Assembly: GCF_033568475.1 (NCBI RefSeq) | Contig: NC_133121.1 | Location: 134,882,375 to 134,946,374 of the forward strand | Length of the DNA stretch: 64,000 bases | Direction of reading: 5' to 3' | Origin: Henckelia pumila | Lineage: Eukaryota > Streptophyta > Magnoliopsida > Lamiales > Gesneriaceae | Shown: piece by piece, positions 1 to 11,330 of the stretch | How the letters are laid out: each line of letters begins with the position of its first letter | Position numbering within the stretch: position 1 is the stretch's first letter | The notes under the pieces: generated by a model | Seen by the model: only the letters and a program-made list of their open reading frames with translations | Database searches by the model: none | What the model was told of the DNA's origin: nothing | Program-made: the position numbers and the translations under genes

Positions 1-330
1 AAAAATGGAACTGTAAGAGACATAAAAGATATGTGCACTAATATTTCACTTCGCAGAATAAAGGAATGATTCTCGACCTCAGGAACTGGAGTCATAGCCA
101 TGGAAGTCAAACAAAATACAGTTAGATCAATGGATGTCGATCGTTATTCTACTACGAGGGATTCAAAAAATGGAGCTGTGAGAGAAATAAATGATATGTG
201 CACTAATATTTCACTTCGCAGAATAAACGAATGCTTCTTGACCTCAGGAACTCGTGTTGTAGCCATGGAAATTAAACAAAATACAGTTAGATCAATGAAT
301 GTAAATCGCTATTCTACACGAGGGACGAAG
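1..330. repeat. 165-bp tandem duplication (two copies)
   Basis: Two near-identical 165-bp units stand head to tail, the first from about base 1 and the second from about base 166. Because 165 is a multiple of three, one plus-strand frame stays in register across both copies; it is open in the second copy but has a stop at the position of bases 67-69 in the first. The minus strand is also open through each unit from an ATG near the middle. I do not recognise either translation. It could be a duplicated exon of an unknown gene or part of a transposon. It lies downstream (in transcription sense) of the BAP31-like exon. Confidence 0.75.
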
Positions 331-340
331 GTTTAAATTT

Positions 341-1640
341 TTTTTAAAAAAAAGAAGAAAAAGAAAAAGTAGTGCAGTTGATGCAGCCCAGATGATTGAT
401 ATGAGGCTCGTAACCGAAAGGCATGGCTGAACTTTGAAACGCTTCAAGTGAAAACGAAGTAAGATGACCTATTTCTTGCATTAAATTCGATCCCTACTAT
501 ATCCTACTAAGAAGAGATTAAGCATGGTAATTGAGGAAGTGTTGGTACACACCCCTTCCTCGACCCCTTTCATCATCTACTAGCGTAATAACTGTGTCCC
601 TCTTCAATATGTGGAAGGATTATATGAGTTTACGCAAAGGATTCTTCCATTAACTTGAGTTACTAATTTTAGTAAAACAGAGACAGATGTGAAACAATCT
701 CTAGCAGAATCCATCAGCTGCCAAGGATATACTTGGCGGTACATTCTGTCTCAAAATTAATGTCAAATCAAGTTTGTTCCGACGACAGCTGCAAAGTAAA
801 TTTTCGGGTAATCACAAAACAGATTGTGTTCTCCTACGAGTATCCAGCTATTGAACGCAAATGCTCAATAGAAAGGAGCAAAGAGAAATAAGCATGAACA
901 ATGCACTGCAGCAGCTAATGTTTCTTCTTTCGTTCATTTCAAAACTCTGTCAACAATGATTATGCAGTGGTTGTTATGTCACTTCTACAAGTTATGCAAT
1001 TCGCAAATTACATGACTAGAAAAAGGAAACATACCACCAAAAAAATTGTTGATAGGAGATTAAAGCTATCAATATAAAAATAGAGACGGATCTTAGCTCA
1101 TTGATCTGTCCTAAGAGAGTTTTAGCCTTTTGGAAAAGGGTGTCATGATACAATTTACCCTATAGATGATGCACGGGAAATGCAAAATATGAAAACAGCT
1201 TTGACATACTTAACATTACACAACTGATAAAAAGAACATACAATTATTATACACAGAATAAGAACATAAAAAGTTTTCCTCGTATCCATCCTTCAACAGA
1301 AAGTCTATCAAATTAAACAAATTTTGTATGAAGATTAATCTGCTATTCACTGAAATCAAAGCATCAAAGAACACCTAATTACACAACCACAAGTTGCTAT
1401 AAATTGCACCAGAAAAGATAGAGCAATAAGCATTCAGCAGAACATTTCAGGAAACAATATCAATACCTAGAAATCAGAAGCACGTGCATTTGGATTTAAG
1501 GGGCATAGCATCCGTATATCTAACTTCAAATAGACAACATTTTAGGGGAAATGAAGTAAAACAATCTGCTTGCACATACTCAAAAATCAAGAATCACAGT
1601 ATGTAACCATATTGGGCATCTTTCACCAAAAAAATAATGA
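341..1640. other. No gene recognised; possible intron of the BAP31-like gene
   Basis: AT-rich sequence with no long open frame. If the BAP31-like gene is intact, this is its first coding intron on the minus strand. I searched the minus strand for the expected next exon (a segment ending in an HHY-type membrane-proximal motif) and for the coiled-coil exons, and found neither. Confidence 0.4.
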
Positions 1641-1646
1641 TCATAC

Positions 1647-1926
1647 CCATAAGAGTAGCCTCTAACAAGTTGGTCCTCCAAAGTACTTGATCCATTGGTG
1701 TCATTGTTCCATGCTTCACCCCCTTGTTCTGAATCTTGATTATGCTAAATAAGTTTGATAAGAGTATGACAAATATAGTACCAGCAATGGTTAAAACAGT
1801 GGTCCTTCTAGTTTTCACTTGATCCAAACCCTTCATCGCCAGTTCCCTAAGTGGCCCAATCTTCACCATCAAAAGGAATGCCACAAAACCCTCCAAACAT
1901 ACAACCAGAAAGAACAAGGGAATCAT
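1647..1926 (-). CDS. BAP31-like ER membrane protein, first coding exon (partial)
   Basis: The exon encodes 93 residues plus one base, starting MIPLFFLVVCLEGFVAFLL and containing KIGPLREL, GLDQVK, KIQNKG and PMDQVLWRTNLLEATLM. This is the membrane part of the plant B-cell receptor-associated protein 31-like family, ER proteins of about 130-220 residues with three membrane helices and usually a cytosolic coiled coil. Helices are visible near residues 2-20, 43-65 and from about 85. The ATG at 1926 is preferred because it aligns with the family start; the frame is open a little further upstream but only with a GTG. After LLEATLMG the reading becomes unlike the family, exactly where ATGG|GTATGA offers a splice donor at 1647/1646. 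The rest of the gene must lie left of the window or be lost. Family assignment is confident; gene integrity is not. Confidence 0.8.
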
Positions 1927-2640
1927 TTTGCTACGAGAAGAATACACCTTTTTTCTTCAGAAACTAAGTAAGTTCAGATTTTCTCAAACCGGAGATCATA
2001 CACAAAATAAATCCCATTTCATATTTTCAGATATCTTCGAGAAATGAATAAAAAAGGCAATAAAAAATTAAATTTTCTCAAGAAGCTCTTTTGTTTTAGA
2101 AAGAAGCACACAACCAAATTCGAGCTACAGTTTAGTAAAGACTGAATCTTGGAAAACAAAGTGCAGAAGCTTTTGAAAAGAAAGAATCTTTGATGCTCTA
2201 TAACCCCTTCTAACAAGAGAATACCGCCTGATTTTTGGTAGAAATCAAGAAACCCGTTTCTCAAACTGCGGTTTGAGCAGAATGTGAGGGGTCGAGACCG
2301 CAGATCTGTAAAAATTAGCTGCTAAAGAAACAAGAACTTGTTTAACCAAATCCCATTCATCCTTTTTCCCCCCTAAACCCTCTCTTACTCGCTGAAGCCT
2401 AATTAATGGCGAGGTGTTTTGGGATTAGTGGGATGATTATGCTTTACAGAGGATAGAGGATTAGCACGAAAAAAAGTAGAAAAAGGGCGCGTGATAGCAG
2501 TCAAAAAGGTTGAGAGAGAGAGAGTACTTGTTATGTGCCTGAATGAAGTCGAAGTCAAGGCAGATATATAACACAAACCAGTACAGCCATTCGGACACAG
2601 GTGAATAAATTTGGAAGGTGGCATGTATGATTTGTCCCAA
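1927..2640 (-). promoter_or_regulatory. 5' leader and promoter region of the BAP31-like gene
   Basis: Reading the minus strand, a TATATAT box lies near 2564-2570, followed by a CT-rich stretch (forward GAGAGAGAG near 2512-2521) typical of plant 5' UTRs. About 600 bases separate this from the ATG at 1926, so the leader is long or contains an intron. Short open frames here look like chance. Confidence 0.4.
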
Positions 2641-2795
2641 ATTTTCTATCTTCCAACATATTAGCTCGTTTTATTTTATTATCTTCAAAGATGAACACCA
2701 AATATAACAGCATTTTATTTTAGTGTGGTAGTATTCTGTTAAAAAGACAAAAGACAAAAACTCGAATAAGACGGATTCAACGGTCATTTTTTTAT

Positions 2796-2925
2796 ACGGA
2801 TGTCTTATATGAGTTATACATTATAAAGTATTATATTTTATGCTAAAAGTATTACTTATATTATAAATATGAATAGGGTTGACTCGTCTCACGGATGAAA
2901 CCGCTAACAAGAGTGTTACTCGATA
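2796..2925. mobile_element. Short MITE-like repeat, 'gagac' family copy 1
   Basis: Contains GGGTTGACTCGTCTCACGG and an AAAGTATTA-rich core. It matches in reverse orientation the sequence at 11331-11500 and resembles repeats near 11010, 39675 and 45918. The recurring GTGAGAC/GTCTCAC ends suggest a small inverted-repeat element. Confidence 0.5.
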
Positions 2926-3239
2926 AGATAAATAGTGTATTTTTTGTGTCCAAAGAAAAATTATTAATTTAACTGAATTTCTCTAACAATTTTACTGCTT
3001 TCAAAATTAATTCATTTACGTATACATATGTGTGTATTTTATATGAATTTATTTAGAACGACGAGATTGGATTCTTTATGGATAATTTGAGACTACCGGA
3101 CTCTTCAAACTACAAAGAATTTTGGGCCGTTTTCTCGCTCGTCTTCTCCATCAGGAGACCGAATAAGCCCGTAAAATAGGCCACAATGGGCTAGAAATTG
3201 GAATGGAAATTTTGGGCCTGCTTATATTTTTATATATTA

Positions 3240-3775
3240 ATTTGTTGAGTTTAGTGTTTGACTATAGTTTATTAAAAACAGTTTATAAGTTTTTAGAGCT
3301 TAATATTTTAGGAGCTTATAAGTAGTCAGATTTTATTTTAAAAATGATTTATTAAAGTGTTTGGATAAACTTATTTTTAATAACTTAAAGATGTTGATTT
3401 TGGTATTATAAAATTTTTTATTGTCAAAATTATCAAAAATGATATAATACTATGAGAGTAATGTAAATGGTTATGTATATGTGTATATAATAGTTTTAAA
3501 ATTTTATCATAAATTTTAAAAATATATTACAAAAATAAAATTTTACATTTTAATTTTAAAAAAATTGTTAAATTGTGTAAAATAATAGGTAGGGGGCATG
3601 GTAGGTATTTAATAAAATATATAAGGATAATATGAATAAATAAATATAAAAAAATACCTTTTCTAAATAAAAAAATAAGAGTGGTCTTACTTTTTTAAAA
3701 AAAATTGTTTGAAAAAATTTGTATCAAACCGATTTGAACAGCTTATGAGCTCATCCAAACACCCTTATATTCTAG
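3240..3775. mobile_element. Non-autonomous DNA element (family A)
   Basis: Begins near GTTTAGTGTTTGACTATAG and ends near GAGCTCATCCAAACACCC, giving imperfect inverted ends of the GGGTGTTTGG type. Subterminal GCTTATAAG-type motifs and the phrase AACTTAAAGATGTTGATTTT recur in the larger element at 5415-7485. AT-rich interior, no coding capacity. Confidence 0.45.
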
Positions 3776-4347
3776 AGTAATCTATACTATATTTTAAAGA
3801 TGGGAAGAATAAAGACAATAATGGTATGTTGTATGGTTGTTTCTTATTTGCACTCATTCTTATTTGTTTCGATATTTATCATTTATCTTTGATAATTTTA
3901 ATTGCGGCATGACCCTTAATTTTTTTTATGATTATGAAATTAATTTTATTTTAATATAAATTATTTTTAAAAAAACATATACAAGTACACAATGCGTATG
4001 TCGTCATTTTGATATTTATCATCTGACTCGTACCAATTGTAATTGCAGTATGATCCATAATTAATTTATTAATTCTGAAATTACCCCTATTTTTAGTATG
4101 ACTCCTAATTATTTTTTATAATTATTAAATTAACCTTGTTTTTAATACAAATCAAATTATTTTGAAAATTTGATATACAAGCACACAACGTGTGTTGATG
4201 TTTTGATATTTATCGTTTGACTCTCACAAATTTTAATTGCAGTATGACTTCTATTATTTTTATAATCATTAAATTACACATATTTTAATATAATCAATTG
4301 ACAATAAAATGACTGTGTATGTGTTTTCTATATACATATGTGTGTAT

Positions 4348-4398
<51 letters not shown>

Positions 4399-4561
4399 TT
4401 ACATGAAAATAAAAAATAAATAAATAAATTACGTAGCACGAAGGTATCCCGCATCCCCTCATAGGGTCAAGAGACTCAAGAGTCAAGACCGTGTCGCAGG
4501 GACCTGGCAATTTCCCCTCACTTCCACGTGGACTTCCTTGGAAAATTTACGAAGTAGAAAA
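3776..4561. other. AT-rich intergenic, no gene
   Basis: Contains three degenerate direct copies of a roughly 170-base phrase (TTTGATATTTATC followed by GCAGTATGA) at about 3860, 4010 and 4200, and a (TA)n tract at 4354-4392. No coding signal. Confidence 0.5.
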
Positions 4562-4853
4562 CTGTAATTTTGGTATTTTATATTTGTTATTTTGCGATTT
4601 CGCTCTGATATGTTTTTATATTTCTGTTTTCGTCCGGTATGTTTTAATTTTTGGTAATTTTCGTCATTTTTATTCGAAAATGCTTACGTGTCATTATACA
4701 CGTCAACTTCGCATCAGCACTACATCAGCGCCACATCAAAAGAAAAAAAAAACTAAAATTGCAATAAATAAAGATAGCAGACTAAAAATGAAATCAAAAA
4801 ATATAAATGACCAAAATCGCAAAGTGACAAATATATAGGATCAAAAAACAATT
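4562..4853. mobile_element. Foldback/long-TIR MITE
   Basis: The left arm (about 4562-4610, with TTTGTTATTTTGCGATTTC) is inverted at the right (about 4808-4853, with GCAAAGTGACAAATATATAGG). A central CATCAGCGCCACATCA block lies between. The open frame through it is a by-product of the element. A related element is split around 8955-10402. Confidence 0.6.
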
Positions 4854-5392
4854 TTCTCATTTACTCAGTATTTGGTTTTGAATATTTCGATCTTTGATAG
4901 TGACAAAATTGTTGGGAAATTTTGGATTTTTTGGATAATAATTATGGCTAAATAACTACTTTTATGTGACATGTTTGAGTTCAAACTAGCACATAGATAT
5001 ATATCTTATGTTAAATATAATTGCTCACAATTGATTTGAACATGGGATATCCATAAAAAATATATTAAACACAAAGTACCAAAATGAAATAGAACTCTTT
5101 GACATAGTGTGAACATATTACCCTCGTGTTATTAGCATATTAATTATTATCAACCGATAACGATGCGTTCATAGAGTCACAAAATATAAATGAAAGAAAG
5201 ATGAGTTTGTGTTTGAATATTTGTGATGCTAATGGGTAATTGGTTTGTCACTTTCGTTTTGGCAAAACTGAAGCAAATTGCATGTTGTCTACCTAACTTG
5301 TTCTGTCCATTGTGGATTAGACTTTGATAATGTAGTTGTTCTATGGCATATGGGGATTTGGAATTGTACTTATAATGGGTTCTTATCATTTA
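4854..5392. other. Intergenic, no gene recognised
   Basis: No coding signal that I trust. A 70-codon minus-strand frame near 5177-5389 lacks any family resemblance. Confidence 0.4.
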
Positions 5393-5414
5393 GGTAGTGT
5401 TTGCAAACACTACC
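5393..5414. mobile_element. 22-bp perfect palindrome flanked by TTA: minimal MITE remnant
   Basis: The half-site GGTAGTGTTTG is followed directly by its exact inverse, with TTA on both sides. This is what two PIF/Harbinger-type terminal repeats look like with nothing between them; compare the end GGGAGTGTTTGCAA of the element at 32533-32874, also flanked by TTA. Confidence 0.5.
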
Positions 5415-5744
5415 TTAGAGGATATCTGAACTTATTAAAAACAACTTATAAGCTACTAGAAATTATAAGTTGTTTTAAGAGTTTATATTAAAAATAAGTT
5501 GTTAAAATATTTGAATAAATTTATTTTAAATAACTTAAAAATGTTGATGTGTTTGGTATTTTAAGATCTTTTTATTAACAAAATTACCAAAAAAGGGTAT
5601 AATGTTATTAATGTAATAGAATAGTTATATATACTAGCATAATCTCATATAATATATTTAATATTGTATGTTATATATAAATATTATTTTTTTGATAATA
5701 TTTAAATTTTTTTCATTTATAAAATAATATAAAATAAATTAAAA

Positions 5745-6100
5745 ATTTATTTATCAATTTATCTTATCTATAATATTTAGTTGAGAAAATTTGAAATATC
5801 AAAATTTCAAAAAAAAAACAAATAAAAAAAATGTAATATTTATATCACATAGGACAATTTCGATAATTAAAAAGATGATATTTACGGGGAGATTTTTTAT
5901 ATATAGGGAGAGATATATAAACAAAAGAAGTAGTTTTACATTTTTATTTATCAATTTATCTTATCTATAATGTTTAGTTGAGAAAATTTGAAATATAAAA
6001 AAAAATTTAAAAAAAGCAAATAAAATAAAAGTATAATATTTATATCACATAAAGACAATTTAAACAATTGAAATGATGGTATTTAAGGGAGAGATTTTTT
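5745..6100. repeat. Tandem duplication, 197-bp offset
   Basis: TTATCAATTTATCTTATCT starts at 5751 and again at 5948. Both copies continue with TTTAGTTGAGAAAATTTGAA and TATTTATATCACATA and then diverge by small indels. The second copy ends at the hAT insertion. Confidence 0.7.
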
Positions 6101-6109
6101 ATGTACAGA

Positions 6110-6976
6110 CAGTGGCGTACCCAAGATTTTCAATCAGGAGGGGCGAATTTAAAAAATTTAAAAAATTAATATATACAACACGACGTATAATAAATACTAT
6201 ATATTAACTTCATATGTTTTTACTAACACATATCGATATTTCACAATTTGAAAATGTTAAATAATAGCTCGTTATCAACTGTCTTAAATGCACATCGATC
6301 AATAGGTGGTATCAAACAATCATTTTACAATATATCATCTCCCAACCTATTACGAATTGATTTTTAAGATTTTCATTACTGAAAATACTCTTTCTACATT
6401 TATAAAGGATATTAATAATGCTAAATTTAAAATTATATTTATATATCAAATGATATAATTGATATTTATTTGATTAAATCATTATTTTACAAGCAAACTA
6501 TCTAATTCCTACAACTTTAAACGACTAATTGCTATTTCGCATGCCAAAAATAAAGTTATCAAATTAGTTTTAAGATGTGTTAACTCTATTATAGATAAAT
6601 CAGGTAGATAAAATCGAGCAAACTGAAGCAATTTTTGTTTAACACATTTAAGCCAAAAGGCTTTTCGTTTTCTTTTTAAATATATATATATATATGACAA
6701 TACAAAACATAATGTCAAATCTATTTAGCCTAAGATAAAATATAAATTTATTCTTATCTTATTCAACAGATATCATCTTAATCAATGAATAAGTAAATTA
6801 ATATTTTATAGATATATTATATACATAATACTAAGTTATTTTTAAAAAAAAATTCAAGGAGGTGGTTTCTCAATTAAATTTGTATTTAAAAGAGAGATCA
6901 TGTATATAGTACTAAATATTTTTAAAATTTCAGGGGGGCGATCGCACCTTTTTGGGACCATGTAGGTACGCCACTG
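6110..6976. mobile_element. hAT-type non-autonomous element, 867 bp
   Basis: Terminal inverted repeats CAGTGGCGTACC at the left and GGTACGCCACTG at the right are exact. The flanking octamers TGTACAGA (6102-6109) and TGTATAGG (6977-6984) match at six of eight positions, as expected for an aged 8-bp target duplication. The interior is AT-rich and lacks a transposase frame. Confidence 0.8.
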
Positions 6977-7485
6977 TGTATAGGGATAGATATATAAACA
7001 AACGAAATGTTAAACTTATATATATATATATATATATATATATTTAAATCTAATTTTATATATAAAATTAGAAAGACTGAAAAAATAAATTAAAAATTTA
7101 ATGTATCATTAATATTTCAAATAAAAACTTTAGTTAGATACCAGTCAATAATACGTCAGACACTTTTAAAAAAAAATCCTAAAAAAAAAGATAGAAAAAA
7201 TTAGAACAAAAACTTTGTTAAGAAAGGAAGTCGCGACGTAGAGAGAGACTTGCTAGATTTATAAATTCTATGGAAGATAAGACGATAATTAATGAAAATA
7301 TAGAGGGATGTTTTGCATAAAAGAATTATTAAAATAAAATTTTTTTGTTAAAGTATTATCCCATTTAATTTTTTAAAAAACAGCTTATAAGCGACCAAAC
7401 AACTTATTTTGACAATTTATAAGCTGTTTTTAAATGTTTTTACTAAACAAATTTGTGGAGCTTATAAGCTCAGTTAAACACCCAC

Positions 7486-8545
7486 TTAGAAGTAGTTTTG
7501 CATATGCCCCGTACAATCAAAATATAACATATTTTATTGGTTTTATTTGACATAGATCAAATTCTACTTCATCGTGTTCAAATCTCAATTAACTATTTTT
7601 TTTATTCATCGGAGTGCATTTTAAATTCATCCAAATATGGAGTCATTTCAATTTCAAAAACAAATATATGAAGTCATTTCAAATGTTTGCTTCAAATAAC
7701 TATTAACTTCAAATTCTCTTATCCAAACACAACCTAACTAGGTTTTATGTATTTAGAAGAAAACTTCAAATACTCCTCAAATCCGAACCTAACCTAAGAT
7801 GTTTTATGTATAACAAAAAAGAAAAGCTACATGGTCCACACCAAAATTGATTAATCTATAAGGTTAAGGTTGGATTAATGAATTTGATATAGAGGCAAAT
7901 GCATTTGAAATCCACGGCAAATATTACTTACGTAAAAATTATATAACTTGATATTATGATATATAATATGTTTAAAATTTAAATAAGTCATGACCTCAAA
8001 TTCGTCAATCCAAATGTAATATTAGGTTGTGTTTGAATTGAACGATTGATTGGGTGAATTTAATTTCAAATCCTCATATCAGGTATTTTAACTTAAAATG
8101 GGGACAAAAGATTTGAAATTTACTGTGTTCCTCAAGTATTACTATTTTTCAAACTTACTCTCCAGTCTAATATATCTATGTATTCCAAAATGTCATTAAA
8201 ATTAACCATATGGTATGATTGCGTACACAAATATTATTCTAGAATCTTGTGCAAGTTGATGTCATTTTTTATTTTTTTATCCCTGGAGAAACTGAAATTA
8301 TTTTAAGATTTTGAAAATTAATTATATATAATATTTTTTTTTTTGAACTCAGTTATATATAATATATTAAAATTATTTTGAAACGATATATAGAAAAAAA
8401 AAATTAAGAACGATCCGAGATTCCGAGGAGGAAGCTGATTTATTTGGAATTGTTGGGGTCTTGGTCGTCGGTCAGACGTTGACAATGTTGAATGGTCAAC
8501 GGGCAATTATAATTAATTTCACATAAATATGGGGCAGCCAGCTAT
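7486..8545. other. Intergenic, repeat fragments
   Basis: Contains fragments with CCAAACACAACCTAA and TTAGGTTGTGTTTG (about 7725 and 8025), probably ends of decayed MITEs. No gene seen. Confidence 0.4.
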
Positions 8546-8639
8546 TTGCTAGCTAAGAAGGAATCTAAATTCACAGTACTCCTGCATAACATGCAATTTT
8601 GTTATTATTTTTATAAAATAAAAATAATCGATTATTATA

Positions 8640-8790
8640 ATTATTACGCAAAATATGCCCCCCATATTTTACCGGGGGCACCAGTTGCCCGTCGCCTCGA
8701 ACCCATCGCATTATATTGTAGGCAAATCGGTTCGGCTTTGGTGAAGATCTGGTTCGAGTCAATCTGCCCCATAAATTTAAAATAAAATAA
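8640..8790. mobile_element. Decayed GC-rich hAT-like fragment
   Basis: An isolated GC-rich island in AT-rich DNA with repeated CCCC/GGGG runs and GGTTCG motifs, resembling the G+C-rich ends of the hAT-like elements at 20516 and 37865. Termini not identifiable. Confidence 0.35.
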
Positions 8791-9123
8791 ATTTTTAATT
8801 TTTTTATTATATACAAATTCTGTTTTTTAAAAAAATATATAGTAATAATTTAAAAAATAATTCTTCTCGATTAAAAAAAATAAATTTTGGATTGTATTCT
8901 AAAATATTTTGTAGTTTTTTCAACAGATTTGTTCTATTTGAATACTTAAAAAATGAGAACAAAAATTTTCATATGTCATGTTTGTCATTTTGCAATTTCG
9001 AACTTTTATATTGTCAAACTTCAGATTTTATATGTTATCTTGGTTTTTGTAAATTTTAGTCATTTTTCGATGTGACGTTGATGTAGCACCAATACAGTGT
9101 TGATGTGAAGCTGACGAGTATAG

Positions 9124-10279
9124 TAAGGACAACAATGGATTGGATTTGGGTAGGATTTCATACATCTTATCCACATCTCCATTTATTATATTCATCTTCA
9201 TACACATTCCCATTGCATCGGATATTCAACTTCCTTCTTCAACCTCACACCATTAGGGCGTGTCAATTCGGATGGGTTCGTGTCGGGTCGGCGAAAATAT
9301 TTTTTTAAAAATTTTCAACCCAAACCAACCCGATTTTTTTATTTTTTTAACAAATTAATTAAATAAAATATCAAACACAAAAAAATAATTGTAATATTTA
9401 ATTTAATCATACAATAACAAAATCTAAGCTTATATATAATTTAAATTTGAAAGTTTAGTTGTAGAAATTTTAAGTATACTTACTACAAAAAAATAAAAAT
9501 TATAAAAAATAAACATTAAATGATGAAAATATATTATATTAATACACAATGAATTTTTTTCAAACACACAATATATAAAAATATAGCAAATATTTCTTAC
9601 TTTTATCTAAAAATAATAATAATAAAAATCTTCGGGTCATCTCGGGTTGCCCTGAACCCAAACCGAACCCGATTAATTTTTTCATGTTAGCTTTTGGGTC
9701 AACTCAATTCGACCCGATCGAACCCAAAAACCCCAACCCTAATCCGATATTTTTTTGGTTGACTCGTGTCGTATTGACGGATTGAATTGAGTTTTGACAC
9801 ACCTAATACCATCGGAGGATGAATACTCATATCCTACCTAAATATTCCGTTACTACATACAATTGTATTTTTAAGAAAAAGACGAAAGGTAAAAAAAAAT
9901 TAGCAAACTAAACATAATATAAGAAATAAAAATATAATTTATCTAAACATCATTATTCTACAAAATAGCGTTATTTTTATGCTAATAAATTTTTATGTTC
10001 CGTCCAACTATCATAATTGAACAAAAATAAATTAGAGTCAACATTTCTTTAATATAATATATACATAAATAAATATATACATATATATTTATATTTAATC
10101 GGTTATTCGGATCGAAAATGGATAGGATATTACTGCATCATCCTCCCTCCCTAAATCTGAAAGCCCCATATCCAATTATCTATTTATTTAATCGAATCCA
10201 AAAAATATCTCCATATCCTCCTTAATTCGGGTCGGATATCGGATTCTCAATCGAGTTCGTAAGAAAATTGTCATTCCTA
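9124..10279. mobile_element. hAT-like element inserted in the foldback MITE
   Basis: Ends TAAGGACAACAATGG and ATTGTCATTCCTA are imperfect inverted repeats. Flanking octamers GAGTATAG (9116-9123) and GTGTATAA (10280-10287) agree at six of eight positions. Subterminal ATCC/GGAT-rich motifs occur near both ends. It is itself interrupted at 9254-9805. Confidence 0.6.
9254..9805. mobile_element. hAT-like element, innermost of a three-level nest
   Basis: Left end TAGGGCGTGTCAATTCGG and right end GAGTTTTGACACACCTA are inverted to each other. Subterminal GGTCGG/CGACCC motifs flank an AT-rich core. The flanks CACCAT and ACCATC overlap in ACCAT, suggesting a short target duplication. No transposase. 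Confidence 0.6.
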
Positions 10280-10402
10280 GTGTATAATCACACACACAAT
10301 TTTTTTTTATGAAAGTTGACTAAAATTAAAAAAAATTGAAATATGCAAGATAAAAATTGAAATCTGAAAATATATAATACCAAAACCACTTTACAAAATT
10401 CT

Positions 10403-11009
10403 CGAACCAAATTTGCAATTCCCCAATAAAAATATATAAACATACATAAAATCAGGGGCCCGCCAAATTGAATTCCACGAAATGAAAATATGGCAATTTG
10501 CTCGAGCCTATGCTTTATAATTTTTTAAATGAATAAGGTTAGAGGTACGAAAAATATTGATCGATATTTATAATAAATATATCGTGAGGTTTTGCTATTA
10601 TATCATGATATTTTGCATTCAATTTAACAAAAATTTTTTTTGATAAATGAAATTTTGTATTGAATTTTTTATATTGTACAAATTGATGTACAAATTTCAT
10701 AATACGTGTAAAATAACTTTTTTTAAATAATTTTTCATCGCTCTCATGTACCACTTTGTTTGACATTCAATTGAATGACTTTTAAAATATTTTAACTACT
10801 CTAATAGCTGGCTAGAAAAGTATGTTTCATATGAAATTGAACCAAACTAAAAGTTGATTATATGTATCAATATAATTAAGTGATTTTAATGATTAATGTG
10901 CCAGTGTAACTAATAATCAATAATTTAATTACCACAAATAACAAAACCTAAAATCTATCGAACCAAAAATATTTTATTTCGAGTCAATATTTTTGAGCAC
11001 AAACTCTAA
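10403..11009. other. Intergenic, no gene
   Basis: AT-rich; open frames here lack family resemblance. Confidence 0.4.
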
Positions 11010-11175
11010 TATGACGGTCTGATGAGTAAATTCGTGAAATGAATTTCTTATACAACTCGATTCATGAAATATATTATTATTTAAATTTATATTAAAAATA
11101 TTATATTTTATTGTAAATATAAGGAAGGTCGACTTGTCATGGATATAAAATTTATGGAACCATCTCACAAAAATC
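11010..11175. mobile_element. 'gagac' family MITE-like repeat, copy 2 (degenerate)
   Basis: Degenerate copy with GACGGTCTGATGAG at the left and GGTCGACTTGTCATGG plus CCATCTCAC at the right around an AT-rich core. Confidence 0.4.
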
Positions 11176-11279
11176 TATCAATATTTGGAATATATAAATA
11201 ATGGATCTATTTAATCATATTCTAGATATTAAAACGAAAAATTATTAAAACGAAAAATTATTCAATGGTCACATTTAAT

Positions 11280-11310
11280 CACACACACACACACGCACAC
11301 GCACACACAC
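11280..11310. repeat. (AC)n microsatellite
   Basis: About fifteen AC units interrupted by two GC pairs. Confidence 0.9.
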
Positions 11311-11330
11311 AAAAACCCAATTTTTGGAAG

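Larger units (their letters stand above)
5415..7485. mobile_element. Large family-A DNA element, interrupted by a hAT insertion
   Basis: Shares subterminal TTATAAGCT motifs and the AACTTAAAAATGTTGATG phrase with the element at 3240-3775 and ends in CAGTTAAACACCC. It contains a tandem duplication with a 197-bp offset (from about 5751 and 5948) and is broken by the hAT-type insertion at 6110-6976. No intact coding sequence. Confidence 0.45.
8955..10402. mobile_element. Foldback MITE split by nested insertions
   Basis: The left arm (about 8955-9115, with GTCATTTTGCAATTTCG and AAATTTTAGTCA) is inverted in the right arm (about 10288-10402, with TGACTAAAATT and ATATATAATACCAAAACC). The element at 9124-10279 separates the arms. 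Related to the intact 4562-4853 element. Confidence 0.6.

Noticed and set aside
2403-2624. 73-codon minus-strand frame
   Set aside because: Falls in the CT-rich leader/promoter of the BAP31-like gene and matches no family.
4491-4838. 115-codon plus-strand frame
   Set aside because: It spans a foldback MITE and its hydrophobic stretch comes from the element's T-rich arm.
5177-5389. 70-codon minus-strand frame between repeats
   Set aside because: No family resemblance, no good promoter or start context.
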